From positions 62,001-126,000 of the forward strand of contig NZ_JAPONB010000007.1 in NCBI RefSeq assembly GCF_026676115.1: 64,000 nucleotides of DNA, in the 5' to 3' direction. The notes beneath the pieces were generated by a model. That model was given only the letters and a program-made list of their open reading frames with translations, searched no databases and had not been told where the DNA came from. This DNA comes from Salinimicrobium sp. TH3 (GTDB lineage: Bacteria > Bacteroidota > Bacteroidia > Flavobacteriales > Flavobacteriaceae). Of this stretch, positions 50,816 to 60,202 are shown piece after piece; the stretch's first letter is position 1, and the number at the start of each line of letters is the position of its first letter. A program made the translations under genes and the position numbers.

Positions 50816-51702
50816 AGGCATCAGTTTTAATAGTATCTAAAAACCGGAAGGAGGAACTTCGAAAAACCATAAATTACATTGCGAAATTCCTTGATCAAAA
50901 TCAACACGAAATGGGAATTTTCTTAGATGGTTCTACCGATGGTTCAGTAGACCTAAAGAAAGAGTTTCCCTGGATCAACTGGTATGGTTCTTCCGAGAGC
51001 ATTGGACCTTCAAGAGCCCGAAGCATTTTGTACAAAAAAGCAAAAGGAGAGGTGCTATTCGGATTTGATGACGATTCACATCCATTAAACTCAGGATTCA
51101 TAGAACAAACTCTAGAGCTTTTTGAAACCAAAAAGAATTTGGGGATTATTGCATTCAGGGAAATCAAAGGTTCATTCAAAAATAGAGATGACTTACAAGC
51201 TATTTTATCAGAAAAAAAAGAAGATTTCAAAGTAAAAAGTTTCGCTGGATGCGGATTTGCTATAAGAAGGCAGGTTTATAATGATGGTCGTGGCTTTCCA
51301 GTTTGGATTGATATTTATGGAGAAGAATCCTGTGTAGCTATGGAAACACTGTCGCTGGGATATGATATTTTATTCACCTATGCTATCTCTGTTCATCATA
51401 GAGTAGACAAAGATGTGCGAGCGAAAAGCTGGGCTAATCAACATCGATTTGGAAAACAAATAAAGAATGAGGGAATGTTCTATCTTGTATATTATCCTTT
51501 TCCTTTAGTTATTCTTAAACTTTCAAAATTATTCTTTCATAACTTGAAAAAATATTCTTTTTTAGATATAATATTTTTCAAGGAGTATCTGCTCGCAATT
51601 TTTAAAATTTTTAAAAACTTTCCTTCTGCATTGTTTCATAGAAAGCCAGTATCAATGAGAGTAATAAAAAAATTTAATTCCCTCAGAAATCCGGAATATT
51701 AA
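50812..51702 (+). CDS. GT2 family glycosyltransferase
   Basis: 296 aa. ASVLIVSKNRKEELRKTINY at 3-22, FLDGSTDGSVDL at 37-48, IGPSRARSILYKKAKG and FGFDDDSHPL at 83-92. FAGCGFAIRRQVYNDGRGFPVWIDIYGEESCVAMETL is the acceptor/catalytic stretch of rhamnosyltransferase-like GT2 enzymes. A hydrophobic helix (LVYYPFPLVILKLSKLF, about 223-239) may attach it to the membrane. It starts by an ATGA overlap with the gene before. Confidence 0.89.
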   Translation: MKASVLIVSKNRKEELRKTINYIAKFLDQNQHEMGIFLDGSTDGSVDLKKEFPWINWYGSSESIGPSRARSILYKKAKGEVLFGFDDDSHPLNSGFIEQTLELFETKKNLGIIAFREIKGSFKNRDDLQAILSEKKEDFKVKSFAGCGFAIRRQVYNDGRGFPVWIDIYGEESCVAMETLSLGYDILFTYAISVHHRVDKDVRAKSWANQHRFGKQIKNEGMFYLVYYPFPLVILKLSKLFFHNLKKYSFLDIIFFKEYLLAIFKIFKNFPSALFHRKPVSMRVIKKFNSLRNPEY

Positions 51703-51723
51703 TATCATAATATCTTTTAAGAA

Positions 51724-52617
51724 TTGCAATTTAAAAACTCTTTATTGAAACTAAATCGGTTGGGTGTAAAAACTTTAATTTTCAAGATTTTGAATAAATT
51801 CCCTGCCCAGACTGGCTTTAGGGTATACCATTTGATTCAAAGATATTTAGTGGTCACCAGTTTAAAGTATAAAATAAAGAGCACGGAAGATAGCTATAGA
51901 AATATTGAACGTATTGCTAGTAAATTAAACTTAAGCCTAAAGGATAAAAAAATTATGGAAGTAGGCTCGGGTTGGGTACCAATTCTCCCTTATTTTTTTA
52001 AATTTTTCGGCGGAGTGGATCTTGTGTATACTTATGATTTAAATCACCATTACTCCATAAAAGAGATAAAAAAATTGAACAATTATTTTCAAGAACTGTA
52101 TGGTGTACAGGTTAATAAACTAGGAACCAGAAATGAACTTTCAGATAAAATAAAATATTTCCCGAACACAAATGTCATTGATGCTGAACTTCCTCAAGTA
52201 GATATAATTTTTTCTCGGTTTGTACTAGAACACATCTCGCCGGAAGATTTAATGCATATGCACATGAAGTTCAAAGATGAAATACCTGATGCCTATATTA
52301 TTCATTTTATTTCTCCTAGTGACCATAGAGCATATGAAGATGCCTCTCTTTCGCTGCAGGATTTCCTCAGGTTTAGTGCCAAGGAATGGGAGGAGATTCA
52401 AACAAAATTTGATTTTCATAATCGTTGGCGTTTGCCGCATTATTTACAATTATTTGATCATCTGGGTTTTCAGGTTGTCCATCTTGAGTATGATTGTCCG
52501 CCTATAGATTCAGAGGCCTACAAGAAGTTTAAAAATCTCGATGTGCATGATGATTTTAACGGGCTTACTGATGATGAACTTACTGCAGGAGCTATTAAAA
52601 TTGTTCTAAAAGTATAA
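51724..52617 (+). CDS. Class I SAM-dependent methyltransferase
   Basis: 297 aa from TTG at 51724. A helical N-terminal extension of about 70 residues is followed by KIMEVGSGWVPILPYFFKFFGG (about 76-97) for SAM binding, the YTYDLN acidic segment, and VDIIFSRFVLEHISPEDLMHMHMKF (about 160-184). IHFISPSDHRAYEDASLSLQDFLRFSAKEW is typical of methyltransferases in O-antigen clusters. It may methylate a sugar or a lipid-linked oligosaccharide; the substrate is unknown. It sits directly before the sialic acid genes, separated by 51 bp with a promoter-like box. Confidence 0.84.
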   Translation: MQFKNSLLKLNRLGVKTLIFKILNKFPAQTGFRVYHLIQRYLVVTSLKYKIKSTEDSYRNIERIASKLNLSLKDKKIMEVGSGWVPILPYFFKFFGGVDLVYTYDLNHHYSIKEIKKLNNYFQELYGVQVNKLGTRNELSDKIKYFPNTNVIDAELPQVDIIFSRFVLEHISPEDLMHMHMKFKDEIPDAYIIHFISPSDHRAYEDASLSLQDFLRFSAKEWEEIQTKFDFHNRWRLPHYLQLFDHLGFQVVHLEYDCPPIDSEAYKKFKNLDVHDDFNGLTDDELTAGAIKIVLKV

Positions 52618-52626
52618 ATATTACAA

Positions 52627-52634
52627 TAGTTTTG
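52627..52634 (+). promoter_or_regulatory. Candidate promoter of neuABC
   Basis: TAGTTTTG is an exact TAnnTTTG match, 34 bp before the TTG start of neuA. No -33 TTG at the usual spacing was seen. It may allow separate transcription of the nonulosonate genes. Confidence 0.35.
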
Positions 52635-52668
52635 AACTTCAAAAAATTAATAACTTGCACAAAAAGGT

Positions 52669-53358
52669 TTGAATAGCAATAAAAACATAATAGTCATTCC
52701 TGCCAGAGGCGGGTCCAAACGTCTAGAAGGAAAAAATCTTTTGTTATTAGGTGAAATGTCTCTTTTGGAACACAGTATAAAATTTGCCAAAATGCATGAG
52801 CGAATTTCCAAAAAGGTTATTGTATCTACAGATTGTCCTGAAATAAAAAAAGTAGCATTGAAAGCGGGAAGTGAAGTAGTCGATCGCCCGGCATGTCTGG
52901 CTACCGATACAGCATCTACAGTGACGGTGATTGATCACGTATTAAAGGTCCTCCCGGAGCAGGAGATTGAAAATATCATCTTATTACAACCTTCTAATCC
53001 TTTGCGACCGAGGAATTTATTAAATACAGCCTTCCAGACTTTCAAAAGCGGAGATTATGACAGTTTGGTAACAGTAAGCAGGAGTTACCAAAAATTTGGA
53101 AGGATTCAGGAGGAAAAGTTCATTCCTCTCAATTATAAATTTGGACAACGCAGTCAGGAACTACAACCATTATACTATGAGAATGGGTTGCTCTATATCA
53201 TTCATGTAGACTTAATAAAAAAAGGAAAAATTTTGGGAGACAAGAATTATGCATTTATAGTGGATCATCCATTTGCTGAAATTGATATTGACGAACAGGT
53301 TCATCTTGATTACGCAGAATATATTTTAAGTAGAGAAACATGGAAAAATAATTTATGA
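52669..53358 (+). CDS. neuA: Acylneuraminate cytidylyltransferase
   Basis: 229 aa from TTG at 52669. It activates a nonulosonic acid with CTP to the CMP-sugar. [20 protein letters not shown] (about 9-28) is the CTP-binding P-loop, STDCPEI follows, LLQPSNPLR lies at about 105-113, and the C-terminal [16 protein letters not shown] carries the metal-binding DxD. Homologues activate Neu5Ac, legionaminate or pseudaminate; this one cannot be assigned by eye. It overlaps neuB by ATGA, forming a tight neuA-neuB-neuC unit. Confidence 0.92.
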   Translation: MNSNKNIIVIPARGGSKRLEGKNLLLLGEMSLLEHSIKFAKMHERISKKVIVSTDCPEIKKVALKAGSEVVDRPACLATDTASTVTVIDHVLKVLPEQEIENIILLQPSNPLRPRNLLNTAFQTFKSGDYDSLVTVSRSYQKFGRIQEEKFIPLNYKFGQRSQELQPLYYENGLLYIIHVDLIKKGKILGDKNYAFIVDHPFAEIDIDEQVHLDYAEYILSRETWKNNL

Positions 53359-54401
53359 ATCCATACATAAAAATTGGAGAAAGAAAGATTGGTCAGGATT
53401 TCCCTCCTTTAGTAATTGCTGAAATTGGGATCAATCACGAAGGCTCTCTTCTAGTGGCAAAAGAAATGGTGGATGCAGCAAAACGTGCCGGAGCAGAGGT
53501 AGTAAAGCATCAGACTCATATAGTAGAAGATGAAATGTCAGAGGCTGCGAAAAAAGTTATTCCCGGCAATGCTAATATCTCTATTTACGAAATAATGCAA
53601 CGTTGTGCACTTAATGAGAATGAAGAATTAAAGCTAAAGCTTTATGTTGAGGAACAAGGAATGATTTTTATTTCCACTCCATTTTCAAGGGCAGCTGCGA
53701 ACCGACTTCAAAAATTTGATGTACCTGCTTTTAAGATTGGAAGTGGGGAATGTAATAATTATCCTCTATTAGAGCACATCGCTTCTTTTGGAAAACCTGT
53801 GATTCTAAGTACTGGCATGAACAGTCTTGAAAGTGTAAGAAAGGCCGTTGCAATATTTGATGAAGCAAAAGTGCCCGTAGCATTATTACATACCACAAAT
53901 TTGTATCCTACTCCAATTCATCTGGTCCGGTTAGGAGCTATGATAGAGCTGCACGAAGTTTTTCCTGACAAAGTCTTTGGATTATCAGATCACACTCTAA
54001 ACAATAATGCCTGCCTTGGGGCTGTTGCATTGGGAGCTTCTATTTTGGAGAGACATTTTACAGATCATATGCAGCGAACAGGTCCTGATATTAGCTGCAG
54101 TATGGATGAACAGACTTGCCGGGAACTCATTAGGAATTCGGCAGAAATTTCACTAATGCGGGGAGGAGAGAAGATTCCGGCAGCCGAAGAAAAGGTAACT
54201 ATAGAATTCGCTTTTGCATCAGTGTGTTCAATTGCAACAATTAAAAAAGGCGAAACTTTAACAAAAGAAAACATTTGGGTTAAACGACCAGGTACCGGTG
54301 AAATATCAGCAGAACAATATAAGGAGTTGGTGGGAAAGAAAGCTGCAAGGGACATACCAGATGATACTCAACTAAGGTGGATTGATATAAGTCATTCTTA
54401 A
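53355..54401 (+). CDS. neuB: N-acetylneuraminate synthase family protein
   Basis: 348 aa. It condenses phosphoenolpyruvate with an N-acetylmannosamine-type sugar. The TIM barrel shows [21 protein letters not shown] (about 20-40), [11 protein letters not shown] (51-61), [18 protein letters not shown] and LSTGMN, with FGLSDHT further on. The C-terminal SAF/antifreeze-like domain (about 285-345) starts [26 protein letters not shown]. Metal-binding His residues of the barrel are present (e.g. ERHFTDH). The same fold is used for legionaminate (LegI) and pseudaminate (PseI). Confidence 0.94.
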   Translation: MNPYIKIGERKIGQDFPPLVIAEIGINHEGSLLVAKEMVDAAKRAGAEVVKHQTHIVEDEMSEAAKKVIPGNANISIYEIMQRCALNENEELKLKLYVEEQGMIFISTPFSRAAANRLQKFDVPAFKIGSGECNNYPLLEHIASFGKPVILSTGMNSLESVRKAVAIFDEAKVPVALLHTTNLYPTPIHLVRLGAMIELHEVFPDKVFGLSDHTLNNNACLGAVALGASILERHFTDHMQRTGPDISCSMDEQTCRELIRNSAEISLMRGGEKIPAAEEKVTIEFAFASVCSIATIKKGETLTKENIWVKRPGTGEISAEQYKELVGKKAARDIPDDTQLRWIDISHS

Positions 54402-54430
54402 TGACTTCGGCAATATTAGATCTAAAACGA

Positions 54431-55561
54431 ATGAAGAAGATTGCATTTTTAACAGGTACCCGTGCCGATTTCGGGAAAGTAAAATCCCTGTTTCAGATTC
54501 TACAGGACCATCAGGATTTTGAAGCACATCTTTTTGTTACCGGTATGCACCTGATAGAGAAATATGGCTATACCCTCTACGAAATAGAAAAATGCAGGTT
54601 TAAGAATATTTATGAATTCAGCAATGAAACTTCTGAAGCAACAATGGACCTCACATTGGCAAGGACCATAGAAGGTTTTTCTTCTTATGTGAAACAACTG
54701 CAGCCAGATCTCATAATAGTCCACGGGGATAGGGTGGAGGCACTTGCCGGAGCTATTGTGGGATCTTTGAACAATATCCTGGTGGCGCATATAGAAGGAG
54801 GTGAGGTTTCCGGTACTGTTGATGAACTCATCCGTCACTCTGTAAGTAAATTAAGTCATGTTCACTTTGTTTCTAATGAAACTGCAGAAAACCGACTGGT
54901 ACAAATGGGGGAACTTAAAGAATCTATTTACAATATTGGTTCTCCCGATGTGGATATTATGTTTTCAAATAATTTAGCTCCTTTGGAGGAGGTGAAGAAA
55001 TATTATGAAATTCCCTTTGATGACTATGCCGTTGCAATGTTCCACCCTGTTACCACTGAATTTGACAAGATGGAGGAATATGCTGAGAATTTAGTGAATG
55101 CTTTATTGAAAGATAATAGAAATTATGTGGTAATTTTTCCAAACAATGATTTGGGTAGTGAATTGATTTTAAAGCAGTATGAACGCCTGGAGGCTAATGG
55201 CAGGTTCAGGGTTTTTCCTTCCATAAGGTTTGAGTATTTTTTGGTGCTCCTTAAAAATTCCAAATTCATTATAGGAAATTCAAGTGCCGGGATTCGGGAA
55301 GCGCCCTATTATGGTATCCCAATTATCAATATTGGGTCACGGCAAAGCAACCGTAGTCTGCATTCCGAAATAATAAATTCAGATTATCGCCTGAAAGATA
55401 TCCTGATAGCGCTAAAAGTCGTTGATCGATCTAAACATTCTGTTCCTGTCGAATCTTTCGGAAAAGGCAATAGTGCCCAATTATTTGTACAGACCTTGGA
55501 AAACAAGGAACTCTGGAGGATCAATCACCAAAAACAGTTCAGGGACCTCGAAAGTACCTGA
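54431..55561 (+). CDS. neuC: UDP-N-acetylglucosamine 2-epimerase, hydrolysing
   Basis: 376 aa from ATG at 54431; an upstream ATG at 54401, overlapping neuB as TAATG, would add 10 residues. It makes ManNAc (or a diacetyl-bacillosamine-derived sugar in LegG) from the UDP-sugar. KKIAFLTGTRADFGKVKSL at the start, IIVHGDRVEALAGAI, VAHIEGGEVSGTVDELIRHSVSKLSH, FHPVTTE and IGNSSAGIREAPYYGIPIINIGSRQ are the hydrolysing-type motifs. With neuA and neuB it forms a complete Neu5Ac route from UDP-GlcNAc. The LegB/LegC enzymes required for legionaminate are absent here. Confidence 0.94.
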   Translation: MKKIAFLTGTRADFGKVKSLFQILQDHQDFEAHLFVTGMHLIEKYGYTLYEIEKCRFKNIYEFSNETSEATMDLTLARTIEGFSSYVKQLQPDLIIVHGDRVEALAGAIVGSLNNILVAHIEGGEVSGTVDELIRHSVSKLSHVHFVSNETAENRLVQMGELKESIYNIGSPDVDIMFSNNLAPLEEVKKYYEIPFDDYAVAMFHPVTTEFDKMEEYAENLVNALLKDNRNYVVIFPNNDLGSELILKQYERLEANGRFRVFPSIRFEYFLVLLKNSKFIIGNSSAGIREAPYYGIPIINIGSRQSNRSLHSEIINSDYRLKDILIALKVVDRSKHSVPVESFGKGNSAQLFVQTLENKELWRINHQKQFRDLEST

Positions 55562-55582
55562 TTAACTTTGTGAACTAAGATT

Positions 55583-56998
55583 ATGCTACAAAATGCCTAC
55601 AAAACTTTAGGCCTGGTCATCACAGATGGGGTGGGGTTCAGAAACTTTGTCTTCAGTGATTTTCTTTCTGAAGCTGTTCAGGAATTTGAAAAAATTATTA
55701 TCTATTCCGGCCTGCCGGCTGAGGTGTACAATGAAAATCTTCCTGACATTGTAGAAATTCGGGAATTGCCCATTTTTGTGGAAACATTTGACACCTGGTT
55801 TTGGAGAAAATTCAAAGAAGTGGCCCATTTGCAATTGCACAAAAAATTTTTCGGTATTAATGACAATTTAGAAGCAAATAAAAGTACGGGTAGTTCAAAC
55901 CGGGGAAGAGCTACGAGATTTATTTATAAACTGACAAGAAGGTTTCATTCTGAAAAATTCATTCTCTTTCTGGAAAAGAAGCAATTAAAATCTCTATCGC
56001 AGCATCAGGTAACGAAACGGTGTTTGGATTTTTTACGGGAAGATCATCCCAATTTTTTGTTTTTTACTCATCAAAGGCCTCCCTACGTTGTTCCTATGGT
56101 TGTGGCAGCGAACGAGTTGGAAATAGGAACAGGTTCATTTATCTTCAGTTGGGACAATTTGGCATCGAAGGGTCGAATGGCCGCGAATTTTGACCATTAC
56201 CTTGTATGGAGCGATTTAATGAAAAATGAACTTCTGTATTTTTATCCAGAGACTGCTGTCCAGAATGTAAAGGTTGTGGGAACCCCGCAATTTGAACCTT
56301 ACATATTGGACAGGTATAAAACTATAAAAGAGGATTTTTATTATAGATTTGCTTTAGACCCTGTCCTTAAGACCATTTGCTATAGCTGTGGTGATATATC
56401 TACCAGCAGGAATGATGAACTCTATATTGGGACGATTGCTGCAGCCATTGAGAAAGGTGAAATCTTGGAATCAGTGAACCTACTGGTACGAACTTCTCCT
56501 GCAGAAGAAATAGATAGATTTGAAAATCTTAAACAGAGATTTCCCTTTATTTCTTGGAATTACCCTAATTGGGCTGTTTCGCGGAAGGATCATCCAGAAA
56601 TTTGGAGTCAGAGAGTTCCTTCGGAACAAGATTTGAAAGATCTAAGTGCAATTCTTCAATTTAGCCACATTGGCATCAACATGTGTTCTACCATGAGTCT
56701 TGATTTTATGATTTTCGACAAACCAGTAATAAATCCTGTCTTTGGAAATGAAGAAAACGGTTTATATAATGATCAGCGTTTTTTAAATTATGATCACTAT
56801 AAGAAGGTTGTAGAAAGTGGTGCTGTTAAAATTGCAAAAGACAAAGAGGAATTGATGTTTGATATCAATTTCTATCTTTCAAATCCAGGTTCAGATACTA
56901 AAGAGAGAAGGGAGCTTTTAAATTTAGAGATAGGTATGCCGTTGGAAGGTACAAGTAGACGAATAGCTAAATCACTACGCAAATTTTTAGAAGAATGA
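55583..56998 (+). CDS. Probable GT-B glycosyltransferase, candidate sialyltransferase
   Basis: 471 aa. No signal peptide. FIFSWDNLASKGRMAANFDHYLVWSDLMKNELLYFYPE (about 191-228) is the recognisable core of a GT-B/CDP-glycerol-transferase-like family seen in Bacteroidetes glycan loci. ICYSCGDISTSRNDE, LLVRTSPAEE and GINMCSTMSLDFMIFDKPVIN (about 366-386) resemble the donor-binding half, with a Ser/Thr-rich loop where CMP-sugar enzymes bind phosphate. Its position directly after neuABC makes it the best candidate for the nonulosonate transferase, but this is inference. It overlaps the next gene by ATGA. Confidence 0.65.
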   Translation: MLQNAYKTLGLVITDGVGFRNFVFSDFLSEAVQEFEKIIIYSGLPAEVYNENLPDIVEIRELPIFVETFDTWFWRKFKEVAHLQLHKKFFGINDNLEANKSTGSSNRGRATRFIYKLTRRFHSEKFILFLEKKQLKSLSQHQVTKRCLDFLREDHPNFLFFTHQRPPYVVPMVVAANELEIGTGSFIFSWDNLASKGRMAANFDHYLVWSDLMKNELLYFYPETAVQNVKVVGTPQFEPYILDRYKTIKEDFYYRFALDPVLKTICYSCGDISTSRNDELYIGTIAAAIEKGEILESVNLLVRTSPAEEIDRFENLKQRFPFISWNYPNWAVSRKDHPEIWSQRVPSEQDLKDLSAILQFSHIGINMCSTMSLDFMIFDKPVINPVFGNEENGLYNDQRFLNYDHYKKVVESGAVKIAKDKEELMFDINFYLSNPGSDTKERRELLNLEIGMPLEGTSRRIAKSLRKFLEE

Positions 56999-58068
56999 GC
57001 AGTGGAAAAAATATTGCTATCCTATGCGATTATCACCTCAATTCAAATCGAATTGGCGGAATGGATAGATTCTTTAAAGCGTTTAATAAACAATTGCTTC
57101 TAAAAGGCCATAAGGTGTGCTGGTTCTTTTCAGGAGGAGAAATTTTCGATTTTTATTCAAATTTCACAATAGATATCGCAAATAAAGCATCTTTAGAAAA
57201 AAAGTTTCTTGACTTTATTAAAACAGGGGAGAAGATTGATATAGTGGTAACGCATTTTCTCACTTTATGCACTCCATTTTATAAAAGAATTAAAGAAATA
57301 ATTCAGCCGTACGTCATTGCAGTTGACCACAATCCGCGCCCTCTTCAAGGTTTTTCCTTGAAGAAGAGAATCAGAAATAAAATAAAAGGAAAGTTGTATT
57401 CTCAATATATTGATTGCTTCGTAGGCGTTTCAGAATACACCAGGGAATGCATTTTGGAAGATTTTGGGAAATCATTGGCCAAAAAGACTTTGGTGGTCTA
57501 TAATGGTATAGATACTTCAATTTATCCAAAAAGAATTAGAAGAAATAGAGGCAAATTTATTGTTGCATCTCATCTAAGGGAATCTAAAGGCATACATGAT
57601 CTAATAGATGCGGTAAACACTTTACAAGGAAAGGTGCGTGAAAATATTCAAATAGATATTTTTGGGGAAGGACCTTTAGAAAAATTCCTACAGGAGAAGG
57701 TGGAAATTTACAGTCTGCAACAGCAGTTTGAATTTAAAGGTAGTATTCCGACTTTGCCTGCACTATTTCAAAACTACTCTTATTTGTTGCAACCAACTTA
57801 CATGGAATGTTTTAGTCTCTCGATTCTAGAAAGTCTTGCAGCGAACGTTCCCGTAATAACAACCTCGGTTGGAGGAAATACAGAGATAGTAAAAGATGGA
57901 GTTAATGGTTTTGTTTTTACTCCCAAAAAAATCAATGCTTTATCAGGTATTCTAGAGGATATTATGAACGGAACGCGTCATATCGGGAACAATGTAGATG
58001 GAATAGTCACAAAAGAATTTAATCTTGAAAAAATGGTGAATGGTCATTTAAAATTATTACCGATTTAA
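56995..58068 (+). CDS. GT4 family glycosyltransferase
   Basis: 357 aa. N-terminal NIAILCDYHLNSNRIGGMDRFFKAF with the glycine-rich acceptor loop. VVYNGIDTSIYPKRIRRNRGKFIVASHLRESKGIHDLIDAV (about 169-209) is the donor-domain start. FGEGPLEKFLQEK, FKGSIPTLPALFQNYSYLLQPTYMECFSLSILESLAANVPVITTSVGG with the E-x7-E motif (about 275-283), and EIVKDGVNGFVF complete a retaining GT4. Donor and acceptor are unknown. It ends with a TAATG overlap onto the next methyltransferase. Confidence 0.93.
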   Translation: MSSGKNIAILCDYHLNSNRIGGMDRFFKAFNKQLLLKGHKVCWFFSGGEIFDFYSNFTIDIANKASLEKKFLDFIKTGEKIDIVVTHFLTLCTPFYKRIKEIIQPYVIAVDHNPRPLQGFSLKKRIRNKIKGKLYSQYIDCFVGVSEYTRECILEDFGKSLAKKTLVVYNGIDTSIYPKRIRRNRGKFIVASHLRESKGIHDLIDAVNTLQGKVRENIQIDIFGEGPLEKFLQEKVEIYSLQQQFEFKGSIPTLPALFQNYSYLLQPTYMECFSLSILESLAANVPVITTSVGGNTEIVKDGVNGFVFTPKKINALSGILEDIMNGTRHIGNNVDGIVTKEFNLEKMVNGHLKLLPI

Positions 58069-59054
58069 TGAGTTACTGTAGTCTATATCCGTTGATGAAA
58101 AAGAAGGGTATTAATCTCTCTGCCCAGGATTTCCAGGAAAAGGTAAATGTGATTTTTCACGATTGTGAGGCAGAAGTTTATGACGAAATGCACGCTGACA
58201 TGAATGATAGCCTTCAGGAGCAAATAGACCTATTGGTGGAGGATTTACTCGGACACTGTGACGTGTCTAAAAAGCAGTTAAGGGTATTGGATGTAGGCTG
58301 TGGAACAGGAATGAGTTCTAATTTTCTAATGAATTCAAGACTGAAACCATTCATTGCACATATAACCCTACTTGATACTTCCTCAAGGATGCTGGAGGTG
58401 GCTGATCGTAAGGCACAACTATGGAACAAGGAATACTCCCTTTTTTGCGGCCGTATGTCCCAGCTTTCGGGAAAATATGATTTAGTGTTGGTATGTTCTG
58501 TATTACATCACATCCCTGATCTGAAACAATTTTTAGAGGAGGTAAGAATTATTACAAATCCTAAAGGGATATTTATTCATTTACAAGATCCAAATGTAGA
58601 TTCTCTTAATAATGAAAATTATAAGAATAGGGTAAAATCCTATCGGAGCAAGGATGAAACCAAACCCTTAGGAAGAAAAATCAAAAATTTACTTCCTAAA
58701 AGATATAGGTCTTATATAAACCGATTGCTGGGAAGAAAAAATTATATTGACCTTATTAATGATAAGCTTATTAAAGATAAAGTGATCAGCTCTCGATTGA
58801 CAGCTGACGAAATTTGGAGTATAACTGATATTCATGTGGGATCATTGCAAGATGGAACCATGAAAGGTATTTCTATTGACCTCCTAAAAGGAAGTTTAGG
58901 GAATTTCACCTTAATCAACCAAAGATCTTATGGGTTTTATGGCAAGTTAAAAGCTGATCTGGACCCGGAGTTTAAGAAGAAGGAACAAGACCTAATTAAT
59001 GAAAACAAACTTGATGGCCGTAATATCTCGGGTCTTTGGGTCAAATATAAATGA
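58068..59054 (+). CDS. Class I SAM-dependent methyltransferase
   Basis: 328 aa. RVLDVGCGTGMSSNFL (72-87) is the SAM-binding motif I, ITLLDTSSRMLEVA motif II, and YDLVLVCSVLHHIPDLKQFLEEVRIITNPKGIFIHLQDP the post-motif core. The C-terminal third (about 185-328) is unusual, helical and basic, and may bind the glycan acceptor. It is translationally coupled to both neighbours (TAATG before, ATGA after), so it works in the same glycan pathway, probably as a sugar O-methyltransferase. Confidence 0.86.
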   Translation: MSYCSLYPLMKKKGINLSAQDFQEKVNVIFHDCEAEVYDEMHADMNDSLQEQIDLLVEDLLGHCDVSKKQLRVLDVGCGTGMSSNFLMNSRLKPFIAHITLLDTSSRMLEVADRKAQLWNKEYSLFCGRMSQLSGKYDLVLVCSVLHHIPDLKQFLEEVRIITNPKGIFIHLQDPNVDSLNNENYKNRVKSYRSKDETKPLGRKIKNLLPKRYRSYINRLLGRKNYIDLINDKLIKDKVISSRLTADEIWSITDIHVGSLQDGTMKGISIDLLKGSLGNFTLINQRSYGFYGKLKADLDPEFKKKEQDLINENKLDGRNISGLWVKYK

Positions 59055-60202
59055 TGCACATTGGTTTTCTGACACCGGAATATCCTCATTTTCTCGCAAA
59101 TACTACTGCGGGCATAGGTAGTAGTATAAAAAATCTTGCAGAAGCATTAGTTAGGAAGGAAATAAAAGTTTCCATTTTTATCTATGGGCAAAATATAAAT
59201 ACTGTATTTCTGGAAGACGGAATTAAATTTCATTTCATCAAACAACAGAAATTCCTTTTAGGCGGATGGTTCCTGTACAGAAAGTTTATTCAGAATTACC
59301 TTAACAAATACGTTGCTGTCGATGGGATACAGGTTATTGAAGCACCTGATTGGACAGGAATCACGGCTTTCATGCGACTACGCTGCCCTTTGATAATTCG
59401 AATGCATGGTACAGATGCCTATTTCTGTAAACTTGAAGGAAGACCCCAAAAGACAAAAAATTTTTTGCTTGAAAAGTTTGGACTATTGGGAGCGAACAAA
59501 CTGCTATCTGTGAGCGAATTTACAGCAAAAGAAACAATGAACATCTTTGGGCTAAAAGGAGAGGTGAAAGTAATTCCGAATTCAGTCAACACAGATCTTT
59601 TGACCTCGGAAAATTCAGGAGTTACTGCTGGAAGAATTTTATATTTCGGAACTGTTATTAGAAAAAAAGGAGTCCTGGAATTGCCTCAGATTTTTAATAG
59701 AGTAATAGAAAGAAAAGTTGAGGTTGAACTTTTAATCGTGGGAAAAGATGTAATTGATAGCCAAACAGGGCGATCAACAAAGGAAATGATGAAAGAAAGA
59801 TTTACAAGCGATGCAGCTAGAAAGGTAAAATGGATAGGAGAATTATCTCACGAAAAGGTTCTTCTGGAAATAGCCGCAGCCCAGGTGATTGTCCTACCAA
59901 GCTTCGCCGAGGCTTTTCCAATGACCTGGCTGGAAGCTATGGCGATGGAAAAAGCTTTGGTCACTTCCAATATCGGTTGGGCAGATGAAATTATGATCGA
60001 TGAGCAAACTGGGTATACCGAGAATCCGAAGAATCATGAGAATTTTTCAGAAAAGATTCTGAAACTCTTAAATGATCAGATTAAAGCGCAGGCAATGGGT
60101 CGGGCTGCAAGGAAGCGCATACTGGAAAATTTTTCAACGGATATTATTCCTGCCAGAAACGTAAATTTTTATAAAGAAGTTATTGAAGATAAATGCACTT
60201 AA
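59051..60202 (+). CDS. GT4 family glycosyltransferase
   Basis: 383 aa; two adjacent ATGs (59051, 59054) can serve as start. IGFLTPEYPHFLANTTAGIGSSIKNLAEAL (about 4-33) is the typical GT4 opening with a glycine loop. IRMHGTDAYFCKLEGRPQKTKNFLLEKFGLLGANKLLSVSEF follows, then VIPNSVNTDLL, ILYFGTVIRKKGVLELPQIF and IVLPSFAEAFPMTWLEAMAMEKALV with E-x7-E (about 289-297). It is a retaining enzyme with unknown donor. It overlaps the next GT2 by 10 bp. Confidence 0.93.
   Translation: MMHIGFLTPEYPHFLANTTAGIGSSIKNLAEALVRKEIKVSIFIYGQNINTVFLEDGIKFHFIKQQKFLLGGWFLYRKFIQNYLNKYVAVDGIQVIEAPDWTGITAFMRLRCPLIIRMHGTDAYFCKLEGRPQKTKNFLLEKFGLLGANKLLSVSEFTAKETMNIFGLKGEVKVIPNSVNTDLLTSENSGVTAGRILYFGTVIRKKGVLELPQIFNRVIERKVEVELLIVGKDVIDSQTGRSTKEMMKERFTSDAARKVKWIGELSHEKVLLEIAAAQVIVLPSFAEAFPMTWLEAMAMEKALVTSNIGWADEIMIDEQTGYTENPKNHENFSEKILKLLNDQIKAQAMGRAARKRILENFSTDIIPARNVNFYKEVIEDKCT

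Noticed and set aside
52669-55561. Legionaminate or pseudaminate pathway assignment
   Set aside because: The dehydratase and aminotransferase genes those pathways need were not found in the window; the three genes alone suffice only for the Neu5Ac route, so the more specific label is not claimed.
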